Positions 13,296-31,636 are shown, counted from the first letter of the stretch. The stretch: DNA of 64,000 nt from Stercorarius parasiticus (GCA_013396915.1 VWZL01002501.1:1-64000); one strand, 5' to 3'. Notes: generated by a model not told the origin, from the letters alone. Numbers and translations are program-made.

Positions 13296-14170
13296 AACTC
13301 TGGAGTCAAAAGAATCTATTTAAATGCACAAGTTTTAGAACAGATTTTTAGGTATTAATTTACAGACAGAAAAATATGTACTGTTTTGTTTAAATCTTCA
13401 GTTTAAATTGGATGCTATAGAATTGCTTTTGGAAGAGTCCATTAAATTGTCATTCAGGCTCATCATTATATAGAAAGTATTACTTAATTTTATATGCAAG
13501 TCTTCTCTGTAATTACCTGAATACTTTGCAAAATGATATTATATTTCAAAAAAGCATTGTCATGAGGAATTCATTGTATAATATGTGCCATTATTTCTGT
13601 AATATTCGCAGTTGTCCCAGTAGACAAATTGCTGAGTGAGAAAACTGACTGTGATACTGTTTTCCCTATGTAACTGAAGTTTAAAAGAAATCTACATTAG
13701 TGTTGTTTTATTTAGGCTTTTTTTAATATTCATAAACCTGTAATAGGAATTCATTGTTAGCTTTGTCTTCTTAGAATGACCTTAGCAAGGGCAAGAGCCA
13801 AAGTGACCTTCACAGCATTAAAACCAGGTATCTAACTTGAAGAGACTGATAATTCCTATTGTCTTCAGCTCTTCAGTTTTACCAGTTTTTCTCCATCTTT
13901 GTGCCTTAGTAGTAGCTGTACTTTCTGTTTTCATCCCATTAACCGTGGCAAGATGAACTGTGATAACATAGTGCAGGGTGGGGAAGATTTCTACAGGGTG
14001 GATGATTCATGTGGTACCTTTGCTTCAGTCATGCTGTTAACTAAAGAAAAAACACTTCAGGATGTTTTCTACAAGAAGTCTTCCACCTCTGAAGTCTCCA
14101 GCGCTATCTACTAAGCAGCCACTAGGCTGCTTACAGCAGCAAGCTGTAAAATAAATTTTAGTCGTTGCTT
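13296..14170 (+). other. KBTBD3: KBTBD3 3' UTR with candidate poly(A) signal
   Basis: Noncoding sequence follows the TGA at 13293-13295. The first clear AATAAA is at 14150-14155, so cleavage could fall near 14170. Later signals (for example near 16736) would give longer forms. A 71-codon frame at 13899-14114 lies inside this UTR and has no sign of being a gene. Confidence 0.55.
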
Positions 14171-17100
14171 CGGTTAACTATGGGAAAAGTTCGTATCTTG
14201 TCATACATCAAAGTTACAAAAAGAAACCCCCGTATTTAAAATCAAAGTAAATAGTATTTCTGAAGTGAAATAATTCCTTTTTTTAACTTCTGTAGCTATT
14301 TAAATGAATTCAATCACTTTCATCTTGTACTTCATGGTAATTTTAAGTGTTAAAATATTACATGATAAACACTATATTGCTTGATAAACTTTCAGTAATC
14401 ATCTATTATAATGTTAAAACTGTAATGGACTTTTAGTATAAATACTAGTGTAGGCATACATTGTGAAGTAAATTTGATCTTATGAATACAAAGTGTCTGA
14501 CATAAGGACACTGAAAATAGCTAGATTTCATAAATTCATTTGTGATCTTCCACAGCCTGAGAATTTTCTTTCTTTCCAGCTATTTGAATAAGATATTGGG
14601 AGCCCTTATGTTCCATATAAGTATCGTTTAAGCAGTAGTTGTCTTATGCCAGACAGAACGGTTCTAAACATCTAAGCACATCTTTTGCAAGCAGTTTAAA
14701 AATGAACAAAATTTAGTGAGGTGTCTAAAACATCTTTCATATGGCTTGCGATGACTGTGGTAAGTTCATTATCACATCACAACTGCATGTGCTTTTTGCA
14801 AAAGTCAAGCTCGATATTAATGCTTAAAGCTTAATATTGCCTAGCAAAATACTTCTGTTTTAAACGGTAAACAATGGAAAGCTCCAGTTCTGTGATTGAC
14901 TCTATAATTTGTTATCAGATACCTTTATAAATTTAGATAACATGCATCATAAATATTTTCATAAGGATGTAAATGAAGATTATGCACATTTGGAGAACAT
15001 ATTGATAGACTGGAACTCTCCCACTCAGTAATTTATTTGTATTAAGATGCGTGTGAGTTCTGTAGAAGTAAGTAGCTTGTTATAGTATTTCAGGCAACTT
15101 CCACATTTATTTTGCTCTTTTCATAGTGAGTCTCCAAATCATACTATAGCTACACTTTGCCAGGTAACCTTTACGATCACCATACTGAAATGCAAACATT
15201 TTTATATTGGAACACAACTACTTTTTGTTAGTGCAAAGAAAATTTATTGACTAGGTTAGGAGAGATGCAGACTTCTATTCCTGCTTACTGAAAGAGTAGG
15301 AGAAAAATAGATACACAGGAGAACAGCTGTTTTAGCATTAATAAGGCTACTTGTGGTAGCATAGAGACTTCATTAATCATTAATTATTGCAACTCGTCAC
15401 TTCATCAGAAATACAAGGCCCTCTGCTTGTGTTTTTTGTGTTGTTTTTATATCTGAGTAATAGGAGTATGCAATTTATGCAATGAGAAAAGTAACATATT
15501 ATGCCCATAGTACATGGGTATAAATAGCTATGCAAATTGGAAGAGACTAGAGAATTGCGAGGTTTTTTTAATTGCCACTGTCATGACCAAATTGCTGGGT
15601 CACATAAACAGCGAGTGAGTCAGTCAGTAATTCAGGTGATGCTTTTGCCTCCAAGTTTTTCCTTACAGCAAATTTTTTTTGGCAGTCTTCCATCCAGCCA
15701 CTTGTTATATGTATAAGCCTCTGGCATATGACATCAGACAGAGCAATGACGTATGTGTTAAATTACGCATTATTAGCATATATAGTGAAAACTGAACAAA
15801 GCTTAATTTGGAAAAAGAGACATGCTTCTTTAATATTCTATGCTACATTTGCACAGGAACTCATGTCAGTTCCCAGTTTGACAAATCATTCATGGATTTC
15901 AAACGGAGTTGAACTCTCTTACTCAGTGATCAGAAAATGTAGTAGTGTCAGTTACTTTATAGTATTGCTTACAGAAAAGTTACTGTGAAACAGTAAGAAT
16001 TTTCTTCAGTTATGTAAGTAAGCCTGTATTATGACTCTCACAGAGGAAAAAAAGGCCATTTGCTGCAATTCCGCATACAGAGAGTTAAATCTGATAGCAG
16101 AATTGAGTGCAGAAGAGGCTGTGTTAGAAACTCATGGTTAAAAACAAGGCTTTATGATAGCATTAGGGGCCTATTTTCCAAATCCTGTAATTAGTTGCTA
16201 ATGAGGGAAGAAACCTCAGTGAAGTCAACTCCACTACTCAGAAGAATATGGATTACTTGCATGGGTATCTGATGTAGGTCTGGATAGAACAGATTTTTCA
16301 GTCTACGCAGCTGTTACGCAATTTAAAAAAAAATCACAAAATTAGTCCAAAGTGAGTTTTTCTACATTTTTTCTGACTTTTCAAAGCTCACAGTACTTTA
16401 TGAAAAAGTACCTTCCTCTAAAAATAGTCGATGACTAGATCAATGATTACGTATGCTCTCACTGAAATATAGTAAGATGTTTAAAACACAAATTGCATGT
16501 AAAGTTATAATCTACTACTTGCACTTAAATGATGTAACCAAAACATTTCTAATAGTATTCTATGTCACAGAACACATTATAAGCATGACCAGTATAATAT
16601 ACCTGAAGATAATATATATTGTATGTGGGATTTTAATATCCAGTAATGATTATATTGGATAATCTTAATTTTTAAAGAACGCTATCAAAACATTATGGCA
16701 CTTCGGTAATGTTATCATTCTGGTTTAGTTGTTATAATAAATATCAATTATTCAGGTGTTTATATTGATTACATTTGCACAGACCTGATGATTACTCTAT
16801 TATTTATGTACTAATGAATTTATTTTCTATATTCTAAATACATTTGTAGTTAGCCAGTTTACTGCTGTTAAAAATTCATTATATTCACAAAATGAAATAG
16901 ATTTACTGGGTCGGATTTATTTCTGGTATTACTCCATGAAGAAAGCTGTATACCTCCTCTGATTAGTAGTAAGTAGTAGATAAGGTATAGCCTATAGAAT
17001 GTGCTGTCTGCAGTTCGTAATGTGGAGTCCAATTTTAGATGTTTCTGTTTGTAGGTGACCAACAGGAGGCAGCATAAGATCTATTTTAATTAAAACAGAC

Positions 17101-19180
17101 TGAAACCAGGGATATATTTGACAATATTTATAGCTGAACATTATGCTCAATTTACTTTTTTTCCCTTCTAACATCCAATAGAGATCAGTAACATTTTGCT
17201 GCTGCCTGGGCTCTGCTGATATGTGGAAAGTATGATACTACATGTTTACCGAGATGTTCATTCTTTTGTGAAATAAAAGCACCAAGCAACTGAATCCTTC
17301 TCAGGTCTGATTTTTTTTCAGTGAGTTTCAAAATACAGCAAATCTACCGTGTTTCTAATGAGGTTAACTACTTTTTTTTTTCTTTCTTTTTTTCAACAGG
17401 AGAACATTTTAAATGTTAGGTTATAACCAAGAATGCAGTTAGCATGAATGAAAACTCCAGTGAAGGGTTTTTTTAATTATCCTTGGACCTTGTATTTGTA
17501 TATCCTTTGTATATCAACTTGCTGCTCCCATGCTAAATTTGATTTAGCCTGCTGAAAAGTTGTATGTTCACCATTGTAAACTACTCATTTAAATTGGCGT
17601 ATTTTTTAATTGGATCCATCTAGCTCAGATTGATACATAGCTTGGGTTTTTTTTTAACAGTTTAAATATTGCAAATGATTAGGTATTTATTTTGACTGAA
17701 GTGGGCTTCCATGCTACTTAGAACAGGCTTTAAATACACAGACGTATAAGCCAGTCTAAAACTCCTGTGCAAAGGGTGCAGAAATGGCATTAATATAAAG
17801 TGAGGGAGCCCTGTATTGGCTTGTGTTCTTCCAGAACTTAACATTCTGAGACCTTCAAACCTCTGTATAGTTTACAGAGTTACAACGATAAAAATTAACG
17901 TTCCAACAGTCCAAGGCCTTTGCCCACAGCCAGCAAAAGCCATTTGGAGACATACGAAATATTCCAGCAGCGTTCACAATGTTAAAAGCTCATATTGAAC
18001 AATGAAGGGATTCTCAGACCAAATTTGAGAGCTGTAGTTGTGCAACCCCATGCACAATCAAAAGAAAATTGCATAGGTATGTTCTACACATCCAGTGAAT
18101 TCACCATGGACTTGCACAGTGCTTAGTCTGAAGGAGACCGTATGGTGGGGCTTTTCTCATTGTCATCAAAGGCAAGGAAGCAGAGTCTGGATTTAATGAA
18201 TGAGACACACATAAATTACACATACATTCAAGACAGTTCACACGAACAAAAGAAGGTCCAAGGATTTTTGTTGGAGGAAGCTGGTACATACCAAGATTTT
18301 TCACCTGTGATCAACAGTCTCTGTAATACTGGACTAACAATAGGGGAAAAGTAGAGCTATTTAGAATTATGTGCACAGCTACCCTAGGAAATCATATGCT
18401 TCCTAATTCAAATTATTCTAATGGCTGCTAATCATATTTAGCATTTTTGTGCTTCACAATAAAAGGAGGATACTCAATGAGGTATAATTAGCACTAATTA
18501 TTTTTGCAGACTGGCAGAGGTTCAGACTGTTAATGACTTTTCCCTCTCTATCATTTTTCCACCTACTTGCACCTGAATCTAGTTTGAACTAGCTTGCAAG
18601 ACCTTTAAGGCACACGTGCATCTTATTTCTGAGCACTGTCAAAATACCGGTAAATCTAAGTTGAAGCCTAGGTCATACATAGGCCTTAATAAGAAATATC
18701 CCTGCATAATACATTGCCAGCAACGTGGCATGGTCTTGCCACCCTACTCCTTACTATTTGCCTTTTTAAGTGTTTGATATTCAATACACAATGGTAAGTA
18801 TGGCAGCAAAACTACCGTTACCTGTAAATAAGCTGGTAACATTCATAGCCTTTCCACGTTTAGTTTCTATAAATATTTTCAGGAAGTTCACTGCCAGAAA
18901 TGTTAACTGAAACTGGAAAAATACCACTTTAAAGAAGATTTGCAGTTTCATCATCAGAATTATAATCACTAGAAGCTGCATTAATCAAATAACATCTCCA
19001 TCCAGTGAAATGCTTAAGTCCAAATACTGAATACAGCCTAGAACTTGCATTTGAAAAGGACCGAGCAAGTAATTGTTAACAAATATGCATACATCAGGTT
19101 AGGCAGAATAGAGGGAGCAAACTTTAGAAAAAAAAATATCTTTTGCATTATCTACCTGCAAGGAGTGCCTTAAGCCGGCA
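14171..19180. other. AT-rich spacer between KBTBD3 and MSANTD4
   Basis: I find no gene, RNA gene or recognisable transposon in this stretch. It holds short chance frames and mononucleotide runs. It may contain a longer KBTBD3 3' UTR or distal regulatory DNA. Confidence 0.5.
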
Positions 19181-19190
19181 CGAAGGTTAC

Positions 19191-19204
19191 GTTACCAAGG
19201 CAAC
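19191..19204. promoter_or_regulatory. RFX X-box motif upstream of the MSANTD4 island
   Basis: GTTACCAAGGCAAC is a perfect match to the RFX-family X-box (GTNRCC, 0-3 spacer, RGYAAC), here with a 2-base spacer. It lies just before the CpG island, about 850 bases upstream of the putative MSANTD4 start. RFX factors control many ciliary and immune promoters. Occupancy and target gene are not known from sequence. Confidence 0.5.
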
Positions 19205-19439
19205 AGGATGTAATACAAAGAGCAAGTGCCAGACGCTTCCTGTGCGTCTGAGGAGATAACAAGGAAGCGCCTAAGAAATGTTTCACGTGTATATTGACTT
19301 ACATCAATGACACGGTGGCTTACATAAGCGGCACTTTCCAGAAGATAAGTATTTATTACAGTATCTCCACAAACGTTACTTCACTATTTTAATCACAATA
19401 CAGTCAAGCCACACAGTTTAGGAAGAAGCGCAAACCCCT

Positions 19440-20650
19440 ATACGTTAGCTCTGCCACCATAAGCCCGCTGGCCACGCTAGCTCCGGATACTGTTTTCTGG
19501 TTGCCCCTACGCAACGGCGGAAAGGCCCGTAAGCCGAACCCACTCCCTCGGGCCGGACTTGCGGCCACACGGCGACGGGAGAAGGAGCGCTAGCAATTCA
19601 ACCTTCCCTCCTTGCTTAAAGACCGCCACAGAGAGGCGCCTACACCCTCACGTCGCCCCCCCAGACAAAGCGGGCGGGACGGCGCCGGGACTGCCCCGTC
19701 TAGCTCCTCCATGAGCCGGCGAGACCCCTGCCGCCGGAAGCTCACTGAGGGCAGAGGCGGGACTTGACAGCCTGTAGCCAATCACCGGCAGGCACCAGGA
19801 AGACAAGCAGCGACTGCAGCCAATGCTGCCTGGGGGTTGCGCTCGGCGGCGGCCCCGCTGGGAGAGGAGTTGCCGTGCTCCTGGCGTACGTGGGGGGATT
19901 CTGCCCGCCTGGCGCATCAGGGTGGTGAGGGGTGGGGCAGAGGGGGGAAGCGGCGGGCAGGGATCGCCAATAGGTGTGCGGGAAGGACTGACAGGCAGAC
20001 AGCTCGCCCAATGGGAGGGCGGCGGCTATTAAAGGACCGGCGACGCGGAGGGGCGAGTCAGGCGCAGGTGAGGAGTTGGCGCGGCTCCCCGGGGACCCCA
20101 GTAGGGTAGGGAGCGGGCCCGGCCGGCGGTGGGGCCGGGGCAGCCGCTCCCCCGGTGCGGGGTGCAGGTGGCCCCTCTATGGGGGGAGAGCGGTGGGTCC
20201 CGGTGTGGCCGCGGGGAGGCCTGTCTCCTCCCAGGAGAGGCGCGGGGTCCCGCGGGTCGTTTACCGGGTAGGAGGCCCTGGCCCGCGGCGCGGGTGGGGG
20301 CCGCGGGCCCTCCCGCTGCCGAGGTCCGGCCTGGCGGAGCGCGCCCGGCGGTGCTCGGGGGCGTGCCGGCCGGGACAGCCCGCCGTGCCCTCGCCTGCCT
20401 TTGTTGCTTTCCTCCGCCGCCCCGCGGGGCTGCGTGGGGCTTTGGGGGAAGGGAGCCGGCCCCGCTGGTTAGGCCGCCTCTGGCCCGGGAGCCTCGACCG
20501 CCTTCTGCCCCTCCGGAATGCGTCCTGCTGAGGGGGTGGAGGGGAGGGAAGGTGTTCTCCGGTCCGTGGCCATTGCTGTGGTAGGGGAAGGGGAACAGCC
20601 TGACCCCACAGCCGTTTCCCATCCCCGCTACCTCCTTTCTCCTTCCAGAA
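19440..20650. promoter_or_regulatory. MSANTD4: CpG island, MSANTD4 promoter
   Basis: This GC- and CpG-rich block is flanked by AT-rich DNA. Four CCAAT boxes lie at 19778, 19820, 19967 and 20008. A TATA-like TATTAAAG is at about 20027, and a good donor (CAG|GTGAGG, GT at 20068-20069) follows at the distance expected for a very short first exon, or the end of one starting further upstream. This fits a noncoding first exon of MSANTD4 spliced to the coding exon at about 25.77 kb (or 26.77 kb in the duplicated assembly). Overlapping long open frames on both strands here are an effect of high GC content, and none resembles a known protein. A divergent noncoding transcript is possible. Confidence 0.7.
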
Positions 20651-23600
20651 ATTATCCTTTTAGGTGGCGTTGGTTCCCTTTAGCGCCTGCCTTTTTCAGG
20701 CGCCCAGACCGCAGGCTCCATGGAAGGAGTGCCTGCGTGGTGACCTGTGTTCAGCAGCACCTGCATCCTCCTGTGCTAGAGCCTCTCGGTGCAAAGGCAT
20801 ATAGGGTGTTCCATGCCAGTGTAGCCATCCATTACAAATCGCGTACGAAGTTTTCCTGAAAGCCCTAGGCTTTAGTATCACGCGAAGATCCTCAGGCTCT
20901 CCAGTTTTATTTTAAAAAATTGTAAATCAGGTCTTCCTGATTTAAAGGTGGTTTTTTTTTTCTTCAATCATAAACTCTGAAAGTTTAAAAAAAAGAGAAA
21001 AAGGCAAACCATCAAGGCATCATACTTAAAAAAAGTAATTTTTCTAGAGAATAATTAAGATTTGATGCTAGTACCAATCCTTCAGTCCTTGTGTATACAT
21101 GATATTTTTGTTTGTTTGTTGGTCCAGCAGCTGCTCACACAATAAGGTGTGAGCAAAGGAGACACAAAGAGACACAGGCAGAATGTGGATGCCTCTGTCA
21201 TTAAGTATGTCAGAGTTATTCAATGTATGTGTTTTCTGTGTGTTTATGGAGTGTTCAGTTTAGTTTTGCAATACTTGTTTCATTTCAACCCTGTCAAATA
21301 GTTTGTGTTTCTTTAGTCCAGTGATAAAGACCACCTTGACCGTAGGTTGCTTCTGGCCTGACAGGGCTGCATCCAGCTCATAGCTCCATGTTGCCATCTT
21401 TCCTGGAAGACCCTTGAAATCTTTCTGTCACTGCGTGATCAGGATTGTTTTTTTCTAGCCAGCATTTTGCGTTTCTAGGCAAACTGTAAAAATATGCATT
21501 TTGCATTTGCAGCTAGTACCTTGCTGTGTGATGGATGCATGACCTAATGGGCTGTTTGGGTCCTCTGTTATTTCCCAGGAATTTCTTGGCCACTTGCCCG
21601 ACCAGACTGCAGCTGTTCCCTGTCAGGTAATTGACGTCTCTGGTCAAGTACCAGAAGTACTTTTGGTCATATAGTTGAGGAGGAATTTTTTTTTTTTTTT
21701 CTTGCAGATGTCTTCTCTTACCTTCATAGTGGTGTAAGTGGCTTGATCTGACCAAAAGACTTTTTTTTTTTTTTTTTCCCCCCCCACTGCTCTTATCTCC
21801 ACATACTTTTTTCTGAGTGAACTGCCCATTTTCCCAATTGGTGCACTCAGCAAATATTACTTGCTGTGGAATCCTCTGCTGAAGACAAGAAAATGTAGAG
21901 CAGTTACAGTTCTGACTTTGGAAAAATTGTAATGTCTATAGGGTTTTTTTCCAAATGCATGCATTTCATCTTTTAGGCTTCATATCAAAGCAAAACTTAA
22001 ACATGCCATATGACATGTTTTTGTAACTCATGTGTTTGAAAATGGTGATAGGGTCTTTTTGTTTTCCTATCTAGAATGTGTACAAATCCTAGCTTATTAC
22101 CGTTCCAGTCCCTTATGTGCTTTGAGCATGTAACAGCCTACTTTTCTGCATTAAAGAGTAATATCCTGGAGACCATCTAGCAATGCCAGAAAACAGAATA
22201 TCCCAAACCTCAGCTTTAGTTAGATAATAGTGCTTTTTAGTTAATATATCAGAAAGGTAAACAGTCCCACATGGAGTTGATCTAACTCTGGGAGTCTACA
22301 TACTGTTAAGACAATTCATTAACACCAATTTAGATTAATAATGAGGCAATATACTTTCAAAAATGAAAGAGTTGGAAGAGGTAAGATGTTTTACTGGGAA
22401 GTTCAGGGGCTTGTATCGGACATGTTCTAGCAAAAAAAATAAAAAGTCTAAAAGAAAACTTTACATAATAAAGGAATTGGGTACCAGTAGTTTCCAAGTT
22501 AGTATTATAATTCTTAAAGGTTATGTGCTTGGCTTATGGCAGAAAAGCCAAACCCGAGATGAGGCACCTCACAAAGAGTGGCTGGGGAGATCAGACTGGT
22601 GATGCCCAACACCTGTGCAAGGAGCAGCGAGACTGACCTGCAGCATAACCTGACACTTGCGTGTTTTAACTCTCAGCCTTCTCTGGAGTCATGTGAAATT
22701 GTATTTAGAAAATAACGCTGATGAAAATTTCATTTGAAAACGCCATTATTTTTTTCGTTGTTTTTTTCTGTGATTGTACCCACTTTATCCTGCTGTACTA
22801 GCACTGAAAAATTTAGGGAGGGCCAGGGTAAATAGAGATACCATAAGAGTCTCTAAAATCCTCTGGTTCCCCGTTATTGGGGAATGACAGAACCTTGTTC
22901 ATCCCAGCTGGGGCTAAATAAAGGACTTAGCCAGTGTATATCTTGAGATGAAAATGGCTGTGATTCAGTAAAAGTCTGATATTTAGTTACCTTAAGAGAC
23001 AACTAGGGATCTACTAGTCAAGAGTTGGACCTATCTAACTGGCAAGTACTTTGGTCTGACCCATTTTCCATAGTTAGCAAAGTACCTGAATGTTCGCTTA
23101 AGTAGGTGCTTAAAGTCAAATGTGAAATTATGCTGATTTCAGTAAAAATAAGTGTGACCTTATGAACAGAGGTTCAGTGTCCAAGTAGTGACAAGTCAGA
23201 AATACTGTAATTCTTGTGCAGCTTACATTGTAAGTAAGAACTCTGTAATTCTTTTTACCTAGAAGATCACCTCAAAATGGATACCTCTGAATCTTTCACA
23301 CACGCTCCCCACCCTGAAAACAGGTAAGTGCAAATGTGTGTGTTTCTAAAGCCAGCATGAAGATAAGAGTGCTTGGTCATTCCCCAGTAACCAGGAATCA
23401 CATCTTAATCTATTTATTTGTCAGTCCAGAATAACTGCCTTATTAACAGTGAAGCTTCTAAAAATGCTCTTAGTTTGTTCTGTGTGCAGGTAACTCTTCT
23501 GGGGAATTTACCTGCTCAGTGACTTTTTGAAAGTTTAAGAAAAAAAACCAAACACAAACAACAAAACAAAAAAACCAAACAAACAAAAAAAATCAAGAAA

Positions 23601-25599
23601 AAAACCCCGCACAACTTATACAAGATAAACTTAGAATTTGATACATAGGTCCAGAAATTCAGTTGCTGTAATAATAGAAAAGCACTAATACTGTAACTTG
23701 TGTTTGAAAAGCACAGCAAATGCCAAACAAATTGTTTTACTGCCAGACAAGTAAATATGATGCTGCTTTCTTGAGAACCCAAGTATCTTTTTGTGGTAAA
23801 GTTATAATAATGAAGGTTAAGGGAGATGCTTAAATATCAGATAAAAGGTTTCAGAAAAAAATTGTGTAATTCTAGCAGATACAGAGCTGTGTTGTGGCAG
23901 CATTATTTTTTTTTTTAGTACTGGTCATGTCAAGTTAAGGGCCTACTCTATTAGAGTAGGTTTTTTTTTTTAAATAATTCTATTTTCTCAAAACCAATTA
24001 ATATTTTATTTTCAGAAGGGTAGGAATTTTCATGCATCTTAAACAGCAACATGTAGGTTCCAGCTTGAGTCTGAGGAGTCAAAAGTTCTGGGTAACTGCA
24101 TGGGAGCACAGTAGAGCGGTCCATGCTGATACAAACTCATGCTTTAAACAAGTGATTTTTTTCTTGGGAGTTGGTGTTGGATATTTGGAAGATAGTAACC
24201 ATGGGAAGCAAATGGATTCACAGTGAGGGCACTATTTTAACAAGGAAAAGTAGTAAGCCAGTTTCCTAAATGCAATGTTTTAAAAAATATTTGGTGCCAA
24301 CATGCTTGTATGTTTGGTATGAAAGAATGTCTTGATATGGAAAACTTTGCAAGTGAACCACTTACTGACAGTCAGTAGCACATAGGAGATGAAGAACGAT
24401 GACTAAACTATTATGTGCATTATCCTCCGAATGGAGAGTTTTTGTGTAACATGTTGATGTGTATGTTTTAACCAAGTTTAGGAGAATAACAGGAGAAAAA
24501 ATACTTAGTAATTTAAAAATCCTTTATAGCTGGAGGGAGTTACTTAAGGATTAAGTCCATTAGTCAGTAGCAGTCAAATATATGATCTGCAAGCCATTTG
24601 CTTCAGGTGGACAAAAAGTCTATACTAGATTAATAGTGAACAAACATAACAGCTTGAAACTGTACGTAATGTATGGTGAATCATTGGCCTACTTGGTTTA
24701 AAGCCTTTTAAACTTACCCAAAGTAGGAAGTAACATGGTCCAAGAGAAAGTTCAAAATAAATCCTAAATTCAATCATTACCAAGCAGTCTGTGACCAAGA
24801 GTTATTTTTTTTTTTTATTCTCAGTCTCTGCTTTCAGGTTTGGGTTTGGTTTGGGTTTTTTTGGCAATATGGTCTATGATATATTCATCACTGCATTAAT
24901 ACCCCCCCTGTTTCTCCCACTCAAACTTTCCACTTTCTGTACGGAGTTACGTGCAATCTGTCAGGTGTATTATGAGGTTTAGCTTTATTTTCAGCATGAG
25001 GCACAGAACCAGCTGTTGCTGAGGGTAAAGGACTTGACACACTTTCAACCTGCCATCGCATCAGACATGGGGTGTTTTGCAGTGCTGCGAGAAGGATAGA
25101 GGGCTTTACCATGGGCATGTAGTGACTTACTCCTAAATCTGTTTCCTGTTAAAACATCTCTAATGCATGACATTTGTTTGAACTAATAGTTATTTTCTGA
25201 CATTCGGCAGAATTGCTCCAGTTCTGTTCTTGTGATTTAGATAAGTCAGAAGAGCCTCTAAAACATGAACTTCTCAAATTCATCTACTTTTTTTTGGGGG
25301 GGTGGAGAGTGGTGGTGGTTTCGTGACTGGATGGTGTCTTTACTTAAAATGTGTCTCAGAAATTTCAGTCCCCTAAACATTTCATGTTTTTGAAGTAACG
25401 ATAGAACAATTTAAGTTTGTTTTGGAAATAATTTATCAGTCCAACTTAAATGCGTCCATCACATTTTAGCCTTAAGCAAATCCCGACTGGCAAAACTCTG
25501 AGTTGAAGGAAAATAGCTGTATTTTTGTAATGGAAATATCAACTCAACGGTTCGTGACGTGGATATATTAACAGATTTATAATTCAATGAGATTAGAGA
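20651..25599 (+). other. MSANTD4: MSANTD4 5' intron
   Basis: AT-rich DNA between the promoter island and the coding exon. It has long T runs (about 21687-21703 and 21762-21777) and an A-rich CAAA-type low-complexity tract at about 23536-23600. No coding exon, RNA gene or transposon was recognised. A short perfect hairpin followed by a T run is at 23942-23970. Confidence 0.55.
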
Positions 25600-26589
<990 letters not shown>

Positions 26590-26590
26590 N
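26590..26590. other. Single-N assembly join
   Basis: One ambiguous base sits exactly between the two 990-bp copies, as left by gap-closing or scaffolding software that could not merge overlapping ends. Confidence 0.9.
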
Positions 26591-29998
<3,408 letters not shown>

Positions 29999-31090
29999 AC
30001 CTTTCAATTGAAGTGTCAATGTTAGAGTTTTGATGTTTGTAAAATAGATGTAGTTCTTTTCTTATTACTGAAACTGTCCTAGAGGCTTAATGTTCTTATG
30101 TTCAGAGTTGAATGCTGATGTTAAACTGAAAGAAAAAGAAAAAAAGAAAATAGAATGGTGCTCAATATGTCAGTGTGCCTACATAAATGAACTTATGTGT
30201 GAAATTGCTTTTCAGTGTATCAGAACTGTTATGTTCTCTTGTCTTCAGTATCATGTTGTATTAGTTTGCTGTCCTCCTCTCATAGACACATGGAGAAGAA
30301 TCAAGGCTGAGCCTTGTGTTTTTTTCACTGTACTAACAGTAAGGAAGCATCAGAATAAATCAACATATGTTGTGAGGGCCTGGTGCTGACGATAGCCCAC
30401 ACAGTAAATAAGTTAGGCAGAACACAATAACATGGAGTCATGATGCGATTGATTCATTAAACTTAATTTCCCCTTTTTGGTTTCTTTTCCACCCACATAA
30501 TTGGAAAAAGAGTTCAAGAATTACCTAAAAGTGAAAGTGCAAGCTAAATTCACTACAGTTGTGTTTACTGTTGTTCCATGGCTTGAACTGAATGGGAGTG
30601 CAGAAAATAGTATTATTACTCTTGCATGAAGTATTCATATGAGATAAAGTTACACTTCAACCATACCTACTATAAGCTGGACTGTTGGTTGCACCAGGTC
30701 ATTAATAATGCTATATGGAATCTAGCACTTCTCTTAGTATAACATAGGGATACACTGATTGATCAGGTGTGCTGTCTTATGAGTCTGTGATGACCTGAAG
30801 TAAATTGCTTGACCTGGTTTGTTCCTTGAAAGACAGTAGCTGGTGCTGGAAGTCTCAGGAGTGGAGCCACAGAGGCTGAGCACAGCCTGAGGAGCACTGA
30901 GCTCGAACACCAGCGCTCTTCATTTTAGTTCTGCCTGGCCAGCACTGAGGTCAGGTCTGTGAGGCAGCCAGAAGAGTCTTCTATGGCTGACACCGTATAG
31001 TGTGTTTTCATTAGACAAACAGAAACGGTCAGTGCTGAAGGTTGTCAGTATTTTTCATAAGCGATGTATTCATTTAAAATAATAAAAGAA
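29999..31090 (+). other. MSANTD4: MSANTD4 3' UTR and poly(A) signal candidates
   Basis: Noncoding sequence after the TGA at 29996-29998. AATAAA occurs at 30354-30359 and at 31081-31086, giving two possible 3' ends. Which is used cannot be judged without RNA data. Confidence 0.5.
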
Positions 31091-31636
31091 CACCCACATC
31101 AAGGAAGCTTTCTGTTATTTCATATATGTTTAAATCCCAACTGAGCCAGACTTTATATTTCTCATCTTTGTGCAAGTGACTATCTTTTGTTGACTCCATT
31201 TGAAATTTAGGACTATGAGAATACTAAGTCTGAATATATGTTGAGTAACTTACGTGGATTCTTGTGCAAGTAAATGTATTTATACCACTACATGATTACT
31301 TTTATTCTGCAAGGGAAATGTTATTTTTTTAATTCCTGAAGTAAGTGTGCTTCTACAGTGGAAATAGATTTGATTACTACAATCCAAAATTGCTCTTGAG
31401 ACTGTGTTTCTTCACGGAGAAGCAGAGTTGTATATGAAGAGAAATCTGGATACTTAACGCTGTAGCACCCCGCAGCTGCTGTTGCCTGTGTTCTCTGTGT
31501 AGTAAATCAGAGAGATGAGGCACCTCAGAGTAGGACTTAAACCAAGCAGTGCTTACTTGAGAATGGAAAAAGAAAGGAGATAAACCAGCTGGATAGAAGT
31601 GCCCCAGGGTGAAATCTATCTGAGATTCTGCATGAA

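Noticed and set aside
13899..14114. 71-codon frame downstream of KBTBD3
   Set aside because: Lies in the KBTBD3 3' UTR, with no sign of an independent gene.
19590..20622. Frames of 150-197 codons in the second CpG island
   Set aside because: Same composition effect; there is no start context, splice logic or family resemblance.
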